Assembly (NCBI GenBank): GCA_937863915.1
Contig: CALMID010000087.1
Coordinates: forward strand, 1 to 18,888
Reading direction: 5' to 3'
From: an uncultured Pseudomonas sp.
Lineage (GTDB): Bacteria > Pseudomonadota > Gammaproteobacteria > Pseudomonadales > Pseudomonadaceae
Length of the DNA stretch: 18,888 nucleotides
In this document: positions 9,017 through 18,888 of the stretch, one piece after another
Position numbering within the stretch: the stretch's first letter is position 1
Layout: every line of letters begins with the position of its first letter
Notes under the pieces: model-generated
Database searches by the model: none
Told to the model about the DNA's origin: nothing
The model's input: only the letters and a program-made list of their open reading frames with translations
Position numbers and translations under genes: made by a program

Positions 9017-9553
9017 ATGGCAGAACTGACCACGTTGGCCCGACCTTACGCTAAGGCAGCTTTTGAGCACGCCCAGGCAAATCAGCAGCTGGCCTCCTGG
9101 TCGGCCGTGCTGAACCTGGCTGCTGCAGTTTCGCAAGACGAAACAGTGCAGCAGGTGCTCAAGGCCCCGCGTCTGACGAGCGTAGAAAAGGCCAATACCT
9201 TTAACGAGGTAGTTGGCGACAAGTTCGACGCCCAGGCACAGAATTTCATCCACGTGCTGGCCGAAAACGAGCGTCTCCTGCTGTTGCCGGAGATTGCCGC
9301 CCTGTTCGAGGTCTTCAAGGCCGAGCAGGAAAAATCGGTAGACGTGGAAGTCACCAGTGCCTTCGCATTGAGCACAGAACAGCAAGACAAACTCGCCAAG
9401 GTTCTCAGCGCACGGCTCAGCCGAGAAGTGCGTCTGCACGCTGCGGAAGACTCCTCCCTTATCGGTGGTGTCATCATCCGCGCGGGCGACCTGGTTATCG
9501 ATGGCTCGGTTCGCGGCAAAATCGCGAAACTGGCCGAAGCGTTGAAATCTTGA
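9017..9553 (+). CDS. atpH: F1Fo ATP synthase subunit delta
   Basis: Delta joins the b stalk to the top of the alpha3beta3 head. The 178 residues are one more than in E. coli. The N-terminal six-helix domain starts [16 protein letters not shown], the family signature. The C-terminal region includes [16 protein letters not shown] and ends with [29 protein letters not shown], the conserved delta C-terminus. GAGGG at 9007-9011 is five bases before ATG. It lies 12 bases after atpF and 21 before atpA. Confidence 0.96.
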   Translation: MAELTTLARPYAKAAFEHAQANQQLASWSAVLNLAAAVSQDETVQQVLKAPRLTSVEKANTFNEVVGDKFDAQAQNFIHVLAENERLLLLPEIAALFEVFKAEQEKSVDVEVTSAFALSTEQQDKLAKVLSARLSREVRLHAAEDSSLIGGVIIRAGDLVIDGSVRGKIAKLAEALKS

Positions 9554-9574
9554 GTTTGAAGGGGCAGCAGAGCA

Positions 9575-11119
<1,545 letters not shown>

Positions 11120-11124
11120 GCCGC

Positions 11125-11148
11125 AGCGGGGGTCGCAAGATCCCCGCT
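11125..11148 (+). other. Intercistronic hairpin atpA/atpG with GCAA tetraloop
   Basis: Bases 11125-11134 (AGCGGGGGTC) pair with 11139-11148 (GATCCCCGCT), ten pairs with one G-U, around the GNRA loop GCAA closed by C-G. It starts five bases after the atpA stop. TGCTAACC follows, without a T-run, so it is probably a stability or processing element, not a stop. Confidence 0.65.
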
Positions 11149-11169
11149 TGCTAACCTGATAGGTGTCAA

Positions 11170-12030
11170 ATGGCAGGCGCAAAAGAGATTCGCAGCAAGA
11201 TTGCGAGCATCAAAAGCACGCAGAAGATCACCAGCGCCATGGAAAAGGTGGCGGTCAGCAAAATGCGCAGAGCTCAAATGCGCATGGCGTCGAGCCGTCC
11301 CTATGCGGAGCGTATCCGCCAGGTAATTGGTCATCTGGCCAACGCCAACCCGGAATACCGCCACCCGTTCATGATCGAGCGCGAAATCAAGCGCGTTGGT
11401 TATGTCGTGGTGAGCTCGGACCGTGGTCTGTGCGGTGGTCTGAATACCAACCTGTTCAAGGCTCTGGTCAAGGACATGTCGAGCAATCGTGAGCAAGGCG
11501 TGGAGATCGATCTCTGCGTGGTTGGCAGCAAGGGTGCGGCATTCTTCCGCAACTTTGGTGGCAACGTTGTTGCTGCGATCAGCCACCTGGGCGACGAACC
11601 GTCGATCAACGATCTGATCGGTAGCGTCAAGGTCATGCTCGATGCTTACCTCGAAGGTCGCATCGATCGTCTGTCCGTGGTCTCGAACAAGTTCATCAAT
11701 ACCATGACGCAAAAGCCGACGGTGGAACAACTGGTTCCGCTGGTGGCTACTCCGGAAGCTGAACTCAAGCACCACTGGGACTACCTGTACGAACCCGACG
11801 CCAAACAGCTGCTCGACGGTCTGATGGTGCGTTATGTGGAGTCGCAGGTGTACCAGGCAGTGGTTGAGAACATCGCTGCTGAACAGGCAGCCCGGATGAT
11901 CGCGATGAAGAACGCCACCGACAACGCCGGCGAACTCATCAAAGAGTTGCAGTTGATCTACAACAAGGCTCGTCAGGCTGCGATCACCCAGGAAATTTCG
12001 GAAATCGTCGGCGGCGCTGCCGCGGTTTAA
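11170..12030 (+). CDS. atpG: F1Fo ATP synthase subunit gamma
   Basis: Gamma is the central rotor shaft linking the c-ring to the catalytic sites. The 286 residues match the family. The N-terminal helix [35 protein letters not shown] (2-36) is the canonical first coiled-coil strand. [18 protein letters not shown] is the conserved Rossmann-like domain signature. The C-terminal helix contains [20 protein letters not shown] and ends [22 protein letters not shown], completing the coiled coil. A short AGGTG precedes the ATG. It follows atpA after 50 bases containing a hairpin and precedes atpD by 30. Confidence 0.97.
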   Translation: MAGAKEIRSKIASIKSTQKITSAMEKVAVSKMRRAQMRMASSRPYAERIRQVIGHLANANPEYRHPFMIEREIKRVGYVVVSSDRGLCGGLNTNLFKALVKDMSSNREQGVEIDLCVVGSKGAAFFRNFGGNVVAAISHLGDEPSINDLIGSVKVMLDAYLEGRIDRLSVVSNKFINTMTQKPTVEQLVPLVATPEAELKHHWDYLYEPDAKQLLDGLMVRYVESQVYQAVVENIAAEQAARMIAMKNATDNAGELIKELQLIYNKARQAAITQEISEIVGGAAAV

Positions 12031-13437
<1,407 letters not shown>

Positions 13438-13445
13438 TCCCCTGT

Positions 13446-13463
13446 GCGCCCGGTAACGGGCGC
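13446..13463 (+). other. Intercistronic hairpin atpD/atpC with GTAA tetraloop
   Basis: GCGCCCG (13446-13452) pairs perfectly with CGGGCGC (13457-13463) around the GNRA loop GTAA. It starts eight bases after the atpD stop and ends just before the atpC ribosome site GAGG (13468-13471). No T-run follows. It could stabilise the upstream mRNA or damp atpC translation. Confidence 0.65.
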
Positions 13464-13478
13464 TCGTGAGGCAAGCGT

Positions 13479-13898
13479 ATGGCTATTACTGTCCATTGCG
13501 ATATCGTCAGCGCCGAAGCGGAGATTTTCTCCGGTCTGGTCGAGATGGTGGTTGCGCACGGCAATCTGGGTGACCTGGGTGTCGCTCCGGGTCACGCGCC
13601 GCTGATCACCGATCTCAAGCCGGGTCCGATCCGTGTGATCAAGCAGGGCGGCGAGCAGGAGGTGTTCTACATCTCCGGTGGTTTCCTCGAAGTGCAACCG
13701 AACATGGTCAAGGTTCTTGCCGACACCGCGATTCGTGCTGCTGATCTCGATGAAGCTGCTGCTCAGCAGTCGCTGCAGGAAGCGGAGAAGGCTCTGCACG
13801 CTAAGGGTGCGGAGTTCGACTACGGTTCTGCCGCCGCTCGTCTGGCGGAAGCTGCTGCTCAGCTGCGTACCGTGCGTCAGATGCGTAATCGCTACTGA
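13479..13898 (+). CDS. atpC: F1Fo ATP synthase subunit epsilon
   Basis: Epsilon binds gamma and the c-ring and can inhibit ATP hydrolysis through its C-terminal helices. The 139 residues equal the E. coli length. The N-terminal beta-sandwich has [15 protein letters not shown], then [19 protein letters not shown] and [15 protein letters not shown], all family motifs. The C-terminal part from about residue 90 is two alanine-rich helices ([18 protein letters not shown] and the [14 protein letters not shown] segment). It is the last gene of the operon, followed by a strong terminator. Confidence 0.96.
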   Translation: MAITVHCDIVSAEAEIFSGLVEMVVAHGNLGDLGVAPGHAPLITDLKPGPIRVIKQGGEQEVFYISGGFLEVQPNMVKVLADTAIRAADLDEAAAQQSLQEAEKALHAKGAEFDYGSAAARLAEAAAQLRTVRQMRNRY

Positions 13899-13926
13899 TC
13901 TGCGGTTGCAAGGCAAAGCGTAAGAG

Positions 13927-13953
13927 AAGGGTAGCCTCGGCTGCCCTTTTTCT
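13927..13953 (+). terminator. Intrinsic terminator of the atp operon
   Basis: Bases 13927-13935 pair with 13940-13948 (nine pairs, one T-G) around the loop CTCG, followed by TTTTTCTT. It starts 28 bases after the atpC stop. This is the textbook form and ends the operon. Confidence 0.9.
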
Positions 13954-13994
13954 TGTCTGTCATTTACCCGTTCCAGGGAATTCAGGAAGTCGTC

Positions 13995-15353
13995 ATGTCT
14001 CTCGATATCGTCATTCTCGCGGCCGGTCAGGGCACGCGCATGCGCTCGGCACTGCCCAAGGTGCTGCACCCGGTGGCCGGCAAATCCATGCTCGGCCATG
14101 TGATCGACACAGCGCGTCAGCTCTCGCCACGCAAGATCCATGTGGTCATCGGTCATGGTGCCGAGCTGGTGCGTGAGCGTCTGGCGGCAGACGATGTCGA
14201 CTTTGTCCTGCAGGCCGAACAGCTCGGTACTGGCCACGCCGTGGCGCAGGCCTTGCCGCATATCGAGGCGGACAAGGTACTGATTCTTTACGGTGATGTG
14301 CCGCTGACCCAGGTCGAGACTTTAAGCCGGCTGCTGGAACAGGCCAGTGACACCCAGTTGGGCCTGCTGACCGTCAACCTGGCCGATCCCACTGGCTACG
14401 GGCGCATCATTCGTGACGAGGCCGGCATTGTGCAGGCCATTGTCGAGCACAAGGATGCCAGCGAAGCGCAGCGCGCCATTCGCGAAGGCAACACCGGCAT
14501 TCTCGCCGTGCCGGGCAAGCGCCTGGGCGACTGGCTGGGCCGCCTATCCAACAGCAATGCCCAGGGCGAGTACTACCTGACCGACGTGATTGCCATGGCC
14601 GTGGCCGATGGCCTGGTGGTGGCCACGGAAACCGCGCAGGAAGAAATGGAAGTGCTGGGTGCCAACGACCGCATCCAGCTGGCGCAACTGGAGCGCTACT
14701 ACCAGCAGCGCGCCGCCCGCCGCCTGATGACCCAGGGTGTAACCCTGCTGGACCCGGCCCGCTTCGACCTGCGTGGTGAGGTGACTGTTGGCCGCGATGT
14801 GCAGATCGACATCAACGTGATCCTCGAAGGCAAGGTTGTCATCGAGGACGGTGTGCAGATCGGCCCCAACTGCGTGATCAAGGATTCCACCTTGCGCCGG
14901 GGAGCCATCGTCAAAGCCAACAGCCATCTGGAAGGCGCCGAGCTGGGTGAGGGTGCTGACTGCGGTCCGTTTGCCCGTTTGCGTCCGGGAGCAAAGCTGG
15001 GCGCCAAAGCCCATGTTGGCAACTTCGTCGAGCTGAAGAATGCCGTCCTGGGCGAGGGCGCCAAGGCGGGTCACCTGAGTTACCTCGGCGATGCCGAGAT
15101 CGGTGCGCGCACCAACATCGGCGCCGGCACCATTACCTGCAACTACGACGGTGCCAACAAGTTCAAGACGGTGATGGGCGAGGACGTTTTTATCGGCTCA
15201 AACAGCTCCCTAGTTGCGCCCGTGACCCTGGGCGATGGCGCCACCACCGGAGCGGGCTCCACCGTGACCCAGGACGTGCCAGCCAAGGCCCTGGCCGTCG
15301 GCCGTGCCAAACAGCGCAATATCGAAGGCTGGAAGCGTCCGACCAAGCAGTAA
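13995..15353 (+). CDS. glmU: Bifunctional GlmU: GlcN-1-P acetyltransferase / GlcNAc-1-P uridyltransferase
   Basis: GlmU acetylates glucosamine-1-P and couples the product to UTP, giving UDP-GlcNAc for peptidoglycan, lipid A and LPS. The 452 residues are near the E. coli length of 456. The N-terminal nucleotidyltransferase domain begins [15 protein letters not shown] (8-22), with YGDVPL and metal-binding Asp101. From about residue 250 the left-handed beta-helix of hexapeptide repeats begins. The acetyltransferase histidine is His360 in [14 protein letters not shown]. The open frame extends upstream to 13953, overlapping the terminator's T-run. ATG 13995 has AGGAA (13984-13988) six bases before it and gives the usual N-terminus [11 protein letters not shown]. 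It stands between two terminators, so it is monocistronic; I see no convincing promoter in the 41 bases before it. Confidence 0.97.
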   Translation: MSLDIVILAAGQGTRMRSALPKVLHPVAGKSMLGHVIDTARQLSPRKIHVVIGHGAELVRERLAADDVDFVLQAEQLGTGHAVAQALPHIEADKVLILYGDVPLTQVETLSRLLEQASDTQLGLLTVNLADPTGYGRIIRDEAGIVQAIVEHKDASEAQRAIREGNTGILAVPGKRLGDWLGRLSNSNAQGEYYLTDVIAMAVADGLVVATETAQEEMEVLGANDRIQLAQLERYYQQRAARRLMTQGVTLLDPARFDLRGEVTVGRDVQIDINVILEGKVVIEDGVQIGPNCVIKDSTLRRGAIVKANSHLEGAELGEGADCGPFARLRPGAKLGAKAHVGNFVELKNAVLGEGAKAGHLSYLGDAEIGARTNIGAGTITCNYDGANKFKTVMGEDVFIGSNSSLVAPVTLGDGATTGAGSTVTQDVPAKALAVGRAKQRNIEGWKRPTKQ

Positions 15354-15377
15354 CAAGCAAGGCCCTAGGGGGCAGAT

Positions 15378-15401
15378 AAAAGGCGGCTCAGGCCGCCTTT
15401 T
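15378..15401 (+). terminator. Intrinsic terminator of glmU
   Basis: Bases 15378-15387 (AAAAGGCGGC) pair perfectly with 15392-15401 (GCCGCCTTTT) around the loop TCAG. The stem ends in four T, followed by GTCGTTTT. Being symmetrical with A and T flanks, it could act in both directions. Confidence 0.88.
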
Positions 15402-15414
15402 GTCGTTTTCCGGG

Positions 15415-15443
15415 TTGACCTTGCAAGCGGCTTAGGTTTTGAT
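15415..15443 (+). promoter_or_regulatory. Possible promoter of glmR-glmS
   Basis: TTGACC (15415-15420, 5 of 6) and TTTGAT (15438-15443, 4 of 6) are 17 bases apart, after the glmU terminator and before glmR. The -10 overlaps the left arm of the inverted repeat described separately. The -10 is weak, so this is a candidate only. Confidence 0.45.
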
Positions 15444-15469
15444 TCGCGTCATTATCTTTCGAATCGAAA
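15437..15469. promoter_or_regulatory. Inverted repeats upstream of glmR, candidate DeoR-family operator
   Basis: TTTTGATTCG (15437-15446) and CGAATCGAAA (15460-15469) are inverted repeats matching at nine of ten positions with a 13-base spacer. The right arm is also part of a compact palindrome, TTTCG-AAT-CGAAA (15457-15469). TTTCG-type half-sites are common in DeoR-family operators. Being eight bases before the glmR start and over the putative -10, it fits autoregulation of glmR-glmS. Binding is inferred. Confidence 0.5.
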
Positions 15470-15476
15470 CTTAAAG

Positions 15477-16247
15477 ATGTCGAAACGCAATACCCCACAG
15501 CGTCGCCATGCCATCCTTGCCTTGCTCAACGAGCAGGGCGAGGTGAGTGTCGATGCGCTGGCCAAGGCGTTCGCCACGTCGGAAGTGACCATTCGCAAGG
15601 ACCTGGCCGAGCTGGAGAAGAACGGCCTGTTGCTGCGCCGCTATGGTGGCGCGCAATCGATGCCACAGGAGCTGATTGGTGAACCGGCTCAGCCGTTGTC
15701 GCCGTTCAAGCTGGCGATTGCCAAGGCGGCGGTACAGCTGATTCGTGAGCACGCACGGGTGATCATCGACAGTGGCAGCACCACGGCGGCAATGATCCCG
15801 CAGCTGGGCCACAAGCCCGGTCTGGTGGTCATGACCAACTCGCTGAACGTGGCCAATGCCCTGCGCGAGCTGGAGCACGAGCCGGTACTGCTGATGACCG
15901 GTGGCACCTGGGATCCGCACTCGGAATCCTTCCAGGGTCAGGTGGCCGAACAGGTGCTGCGTTCCTACGATTTCGATCAGCTGTTCATCGGCGCCGCCGG
16001 GCTCGATCCTGAGCGGGGCACCACCACCTTCAACGAGCTGCTGGGCCTGTCACGGGTCATGGCCGAGGTGGCGCGTGAAGTCATCGTCCTGGCCGAGAGC
16101 GACAAACTCGGGCGCAAGATGCCCAATCTGGAGCTGCCCTGGAGCAGCATCCACACCCTGATTACCGATACGCGTCTGCCTGAGGCAGCGCAGGAACAAC
16201 TGGCCGCGCGTGGGATCCGGGTGATCCTCGCCAGTCCGACTGTTTAA
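15477..16247 (+). CDS. glmR: DeoR-family transcriptional regulator GlmR
   Basis: This is a DeoR-type regulator next to glmS; the P. aeruginosa counterpart glmR has been linked to glmS expression and to cell-envelope and antibiotic phenotypes. The 256 residues have an N-terminal winged helix-turn-helix (about 6-58) with RRHAILALLNEQGEVSVDALA, then the recognition part SEVTIRKDLAELEKNGLLLRRYGGA. The C-terminal sugar-phosphate-sensing DeoRC domain shows IIDSGSTTAAMIP (97-108), VMTNSLNVANAL, LMTGGTWD and FIGAAGLDPERGTT, all family motifs. The likely ligand is an amino-sugar phosphate such as GlcN-6-P, which I infer from context only. No strong Shine-Dalgarno precedes ATG 15477, and the A-rich ACTTAAAG is weak, so low expression is expected. 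glmS follows after 12 bases. Confidence 0.92.
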   Translation: MSKRNTPQRRHAILALLNEQGEVSVDALAKAFATSEVTIRKDLAELEKNGLLLRRYGGAQSMPQELIGEPAQPLSPFKLAIAKAAVQLIREHARVIIDSGSTTAAMIPQLGHKPGLVVMTNSLNVANALRELEHEPVLLMTGGTWDPHSESFQGQVAEQVLRSYDFDQLFIGAAGLDPERGTTTFNELLGLSRVMAEVAREVIVLAESDKLGRKMPNLELPWSSIHTLITDTRLPEAAQEQLAARGIRVILASPTV

Positions 16248-16259
16248 GGAGCATTACCT

Positions 16260-18095
16260 ATGTGTGGCATCGTTGGCGCCATTGCCGAGCGGCAGATCAG
16301 CGCGATTCTGATCGAAGGCCTGAAACGCCTGGAATACCGGGGCTACGACAGCGCCGGCGTGGCGGTGTTTACCGATAACCAGCAGCTGCAGCGCTGCCGG
16401 CGTATCGGCAAGGTCGCCGAGCTGGAGCAGGCGCTGACGGCCGCGCCGCTGGTCGGTCGCCTGGGCATCGCCCACACCCGCTGGGCCACTCACGGTGCGC
16501 CGACCGAGGCCAACGCTCACCCGCATTTTTCCGCCAACGAACTGGCCGTGGTGCATAACGGCATCATCGAGAACCACGAAGAACTGCGCGCCCGTCTGCA
16601 GGGCCTGGGCTATGTGTTCAGCTCTCAGACCGATACCGAAACCATCGTGCACCTGCTGCATCACCTGCAGAAAACCCATGCCGATCTGGGCGATGCACTC
16701 AAGGCGGCCGTCCAGCAGCTGCATGGCGCCTACGGCCTGGCCGTGATCAGCGCCAAGCAGCCGGACCGCATTCTCGCGGCCCGTAGCGGTAGCCCATTGG
16801 TGATCGGTCTGGGCATTGGCGAGAACTTCCTCGCCTCCGACCCGCTGGCCCTGCGCCAGGTCACCGACCGCTTCATCTACCTGGAAGAAGGCGATATCGC
16901 CGAGATCCGCCGCGACAGCCTGCAGATCTGGGATCAGGCCGGCCAGCCGGTGCAGCGCGAGACGGTGCACTACAAGGAAAGTGCCGAGGCCGCCGAAAAG
17001 GGCGCCTACCGCCACTTCATGCTCAAGGAAATCCACGAGCAGCCTAAGGTCGTGCAGCGCACCCTGGAAGATCGCCTGGCCGCCGACCATGTGCTGATCC
17101 AGGCCTTTGGCCCAAAGGCCGCCGAGCTGTTCAGTCAGGTGCGCAACGTGCAGATCGTCGCCTGTGGCACCAGCTTCCACGCCGGCATGGTGGCGCGCTA
17201 CTGGCTGGAGAGCCTGACCGGCATTCCCTGCCAGGTCGAAGTCGCCAGCGAATTCCGCTACCGCAAGGTGGCCGTGCAGTCCGGTTCGCTGTTCGTCAGC
17301 ATCTCCCAGTCCGGCGAAACCGCCGACACCCTGGCCGCCCTGCGCAATGCCAAGGACAGCGGTTACCTGGCCAGCCTGGCGATCTGCAACGTCGGCACCA
17401 GCTCCCTGGTGCGCGAATCCGACCTGACCCTGCTGACCCGCGCCGGCCCGGAAATCGGCGTGGCCTCAACCAAGGCCTTCACCACCCAGCTGGTCGGCCT
17501 GTTGCTGCTGACCCTGGCCCTAGGCCGTGCGCGCGGCACCCTGAATGCTGCTGTCGAAGCACAGGCGGTGCAGGCCCTGCGTGGCCTGCCAAATCTGCTG
17601 GAGCAGGCACTCGGCATGGACCGGCAGATCGAAAAGGTCGCCGAGCTGTTTGCCGAGAAGCACCACACCCTGTTCCTCGGTCGTGGCGAGCAGTACCCGG
17701 TGGCGATGGAAGGGGCGCTCAAGCTCAAGGAAATTTCCTACATCCACGCCGAAGCCTACCCGGCCGGCGAGCTCAAGCATGGCCCGCTGGCCCTGGTCGA
17801 CAGCGACATGCCGGTGGTCACCGTGGCGCCGAACAACGAGCTGCTGGAAAAGCTCAAATCCAACCTGCAGGAAGTGCGTGCCCGTGGTGGCCAACTGATC
17901 GTGTTTGCCGACGAGGAAGCACGCATGGAGAACGGCGAGGGCACCCTGGGGGTCAACATGCCGCACGCCCACGAACTGCTGGCACCGATTCTCTACACCC
18001 TGCCGCTGCAGCTGCTGTCGTACCACGTTGCCGTGCTCAAGGGCACCGACGTCGACCAGCCGCGCAACCTGGCCAAGTCGGTGACTGTCGAGTAA
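16260..18095 (+). CDS. glmS: Glutamine-fructose-6-phosphate aminotransferase (isomerizing) GlmS
   Basis: GlmS makes glucosamine-6-P from fructose-6-P and glutamine, the first committed step of amino-sugar and cell-wall synthesis. The 611 residues match the family (E. coli 609). The N-terminal nucleophile is Cys2 after Met removal ([11 protein letters not shown]). The glutaminase pocket has HTRWATHG with Arg74, and HNGIIEN with Asn100-Gly101. SIS domain 1 has ACGTSFHAG with Cys302 and SQSGETADT (349-357). SIS domain 2 has [19 protein letters not shown] with Glu484 and the segment [17 protein letters not shown]. The C-terminus [11 protein letters not shown] with Lys606 closes the active site. 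AAGGAG overlaps the glmR stop, so glmR and glmS are cotranscribed. The leader is too short for a glmS ribozyme, which is a Gram-positive feature. Confidence 0.98.
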   Translation: MCGIVGAIAERQISAILIEGLKRLEYRGYDSAGVAVFTDNQQLQRCRRIGKVAELEQALTAAPLVGRLGIAHTRWATHGAPTEANAHPHFSANELAVVHNGIIENHEELRARLQGLGYVFSSQTDTETIVHLLHHLQKTHADLGDALKAAVQQLHGAYGLAVISAKQPDRILAARSGSPLVIGLGIGENFLASDPLALRQVTDRFIYLEEGDIAEIRRDSLQIWDQAGQPVQRETVHYKESAEAAEKGAYRHFMLKEIHEQPKVVQRTLEDRLAADHVLIQAFGPKAAELFSQVRNVQIVACGTSFHAGMVARYWLESLTGIPCQVEVASEFRYRKVAVQSGSLFVSISQSGETADTLAALRNAKDSGYLASLAICNVGTSSLVRESDLTLLTRAGPEIGVASTKAFTTQLVGLLLLTLALGRARGTLNAAVEAQAVQALRGLPNLLEQALGMDRQIEKVAELFAEKHHTLFLGRGEQYPVAMEGALKLKEISYIHAEAYPAGELKHGPLALVDSDMPVVTVAPNNELLEKLKSNLQEVRARGGQLIVFADEEARMENGEGTLGVNMPHAHELLAPILYTLPLQLLSYHVAVLKGTDVDQPRNLAKSVTVE

Positions 18096-18103
18096 TGCCC
18101 TGA

Positions 18104-18133
18104 AGAGCCGCTAGAGCTGCTTGAGGCGGCTCT
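18104..18133. terminator. Hairpin at the convergent 3' ends of glmS and the EAL gene
   Basis: AGAGCCGC (18104-18111) pairs with GCGGCTCT (18126-18133), eight pairs, with a 14-base loop. It covers the last codons and stop of the minus-strand gene. Neither side has a clear T-run, so it is at best a weak shared terminator. Confidence 0.35.
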
Positions 18134-18888
18134 GGTTGGCTCGCCACCAGGCTAGCAGGGCTTCGCCGGGCATCGGTTTGGCGATGAAATAGCCCTGCGC
18201 CTCGCCGCACTCCAGTTCGCGCAGCAGCTGCCAGTCCTCGCGGGTTTCCACGCCCTCGGCGACGACCTTGAGGTTGAGCTTGCGGGCGATATCCAGGGCA
18301 CTTTCCAGCAGGATGCGCAGGTGCTGGCTGTTGCTCGCGCCATTCACGAAGGCACGGTCGACCTTCAGCTCGGTGCAGGGCACGCGCGACAGCTGCAGCA
18401 TGCAGGAGAAGCCGGTGCCGTAGTCGTCCACGGAAATCGAGAAGCCTTTCAGGCGCAGGCGGGCCAGCGTGCCGAGGGCCATGCCGAGATCGGTCATGAT
18501 CGCGCTTTCGGTGATTTCCAGAATCACGAAGCCTGGGGCGATGCCACTGGCCGTGACCCGTTCGATGATCGCATCGGCCAGTTGCGAATCGGCCAGCGAG
18601 CGGGCCGAGACGTTCAGCGAGAAACTCAGCGGCAGGCCCATTTCGTGCCAGCCCTTGCAGTGCACCAGGGCCATGTCGAGCATCTGCAGGGTGACTTCGG
18701 AGATATGCGGGCTGGCTTCGATCATCTCGATGAAGGCGGCTGGTGCCAGCAGGCCATGCTGCGGATGCTGCCAGCGGATCAGGGCTTCGGCGCCGCACAG
18801 GCGCCCGTCGTACCGCGCCACCTTGGGCTGGAAGTAGCAGACAAACTCGTGTTCGCGCATGGCCCACAGCATGTCCGTCGGTTCCAGC
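18111..18888 (-). CDS. EAL-domain protein, probable cyclic-di-GMP phosphodiesterase (5' end outside window)
   Basis: EAL domains hydrolyse c-di-GMP to pGpG and so favour motility over biofilm. An ATG at 18872 would give 253 residues, but the frame stays open to the window edge with LEPTD before it. The EAL domain begins right at that Met, so the real protein is probably longer, with an N-terminal sensor or receiver domain. Counting from the 18872 Met: the EAL motif is Glu29-Ala30-Leu31 (AEALIRW), then NVSAR (Asn87), EITES (Glu119), DDYGTG (Asp149-Asp150; commonly DDFGTG), LKVDRAFV (Lys170), AEGVET (Glu206) and QGYFIAKPM (Gln226). All usual metal-binding and catalytic residues are present, so it should be active. 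No GGDEF domain lies in the visible part. It converges on glmS with 15 bases between the stops. I do not assign a gene name. Confidence 0.88.
   Translation of the reverse strand, partial: LEPTDMLWAMREHEFVCYFQPKVARYDGRLCGAEALIRWQHPQHGLLAPAAFIEMIEASPHISEVTLQMLDMALVHCKGWHEMGLPLSFSLNVSARSLADSQLADAIIERVTASGIAPGFVILEITESAIMTDLGMALGTLARLRLKGFSISVDDYGTGFSCMLQLSRVPCTELKVDRAFVNGASNSQHLRILLESALDIARKLNLKVVAEGVETREDWQLLRELECGEAQGYFIAKPMPGEALLAWWRANQSRLKQL

Noticed and set aside
16248..16259. A glmS ribozyme or sRNA-target leader
   Set aside because: Only 12 bases separate glmR from glmS, with no room for the ribozyme. Control must act on glmR-glmS as a unit.
18096..18120. Tn7 attachment and insertion downstream of glmS
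   Set aside because: The conserved glmS 3' end that TnsD recognises should be present, but I see no transposon end repeats or target duplication; the EAL gene directly follows.

Overview
The window is an ordinary-looking stretch of a high-GC Gammaproteobacterium, almost certainly a Pseudomonas. The gene order yidC-mnmE-mnmG-rsmG-parA-parB-atpIBEFHAGDC-glmU-glmR-glmS is the one I know from the origin-proximal part of Pseudomonas chromosomes. Protein lengths match the families closely, and a DeoR-type glmR lies directly before glmS as in P. aeruginosa. The species cannot be fixed from sequence reading alone; the EAL-domain gene after glmS is the most lineage-specific element.

Layout. Bases 1-558 hold the C-terminal part of the membrane insertase YidC, then a hairpin, then mnmE (632-1999) with its own terminator. 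The 471-base gap 2000-2470 has no gene but is the most structured non-coding part of the window. It contains a cluster of DnaA-box-like 9-mers in both orientations, three of them at exact 23-base spacing, followed by a very AT-rich tract with 13-mer-like repeats and then the mnmG promoter. The order mnmG - AT-rich tract - DnaA boxes is the order of Escherichia coli oriC, so this is a second origin-like region or an origin relic. mnmG, rsmG, parA and parB (2471-6692) follow with 1-12 base junctions: tRNA wobble-U modification, 16S rRNA m7G methylation and chromosome partition.

Bases 6737-13953 hold the complete F1Fo ATP synthase operon: a sigma70-like promoter, then atpI, B, E, F, H, A, G, D, C and a strong intrinsic terminator. 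Four of the longer intercistronic gaps (B/E, E/F, A/G, D/C) each carry a hairpin without a U-tract, two with GNRA tetraloops. These are candidates for mRNA processing or stability elements that set subunit stoichiometry.

Bases 13995-18095 hold the amino-sugar block: glmU with a strong terminator, then glmR-glmS as a two-gene unit behind a promoter region with inverted repeats that look like a DeoR-family operator. GlmS makes glucosamine-6-P; GlmU makes UDP-GlcNAc, the shared precursor of peptidoglycan and LPS. At the right edge a minus-strand EAL-domain (cyclic-di-GMP phosphodiesterase) gene converges on glmS and runs out of the window.

I found no mobile element, CRISPR array, tRNA or rRNA gene, and no unknown multi-gene system. 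The observations worth following are regulatory: the origin-like region, the intercistronic hairpins and the glmR operator.
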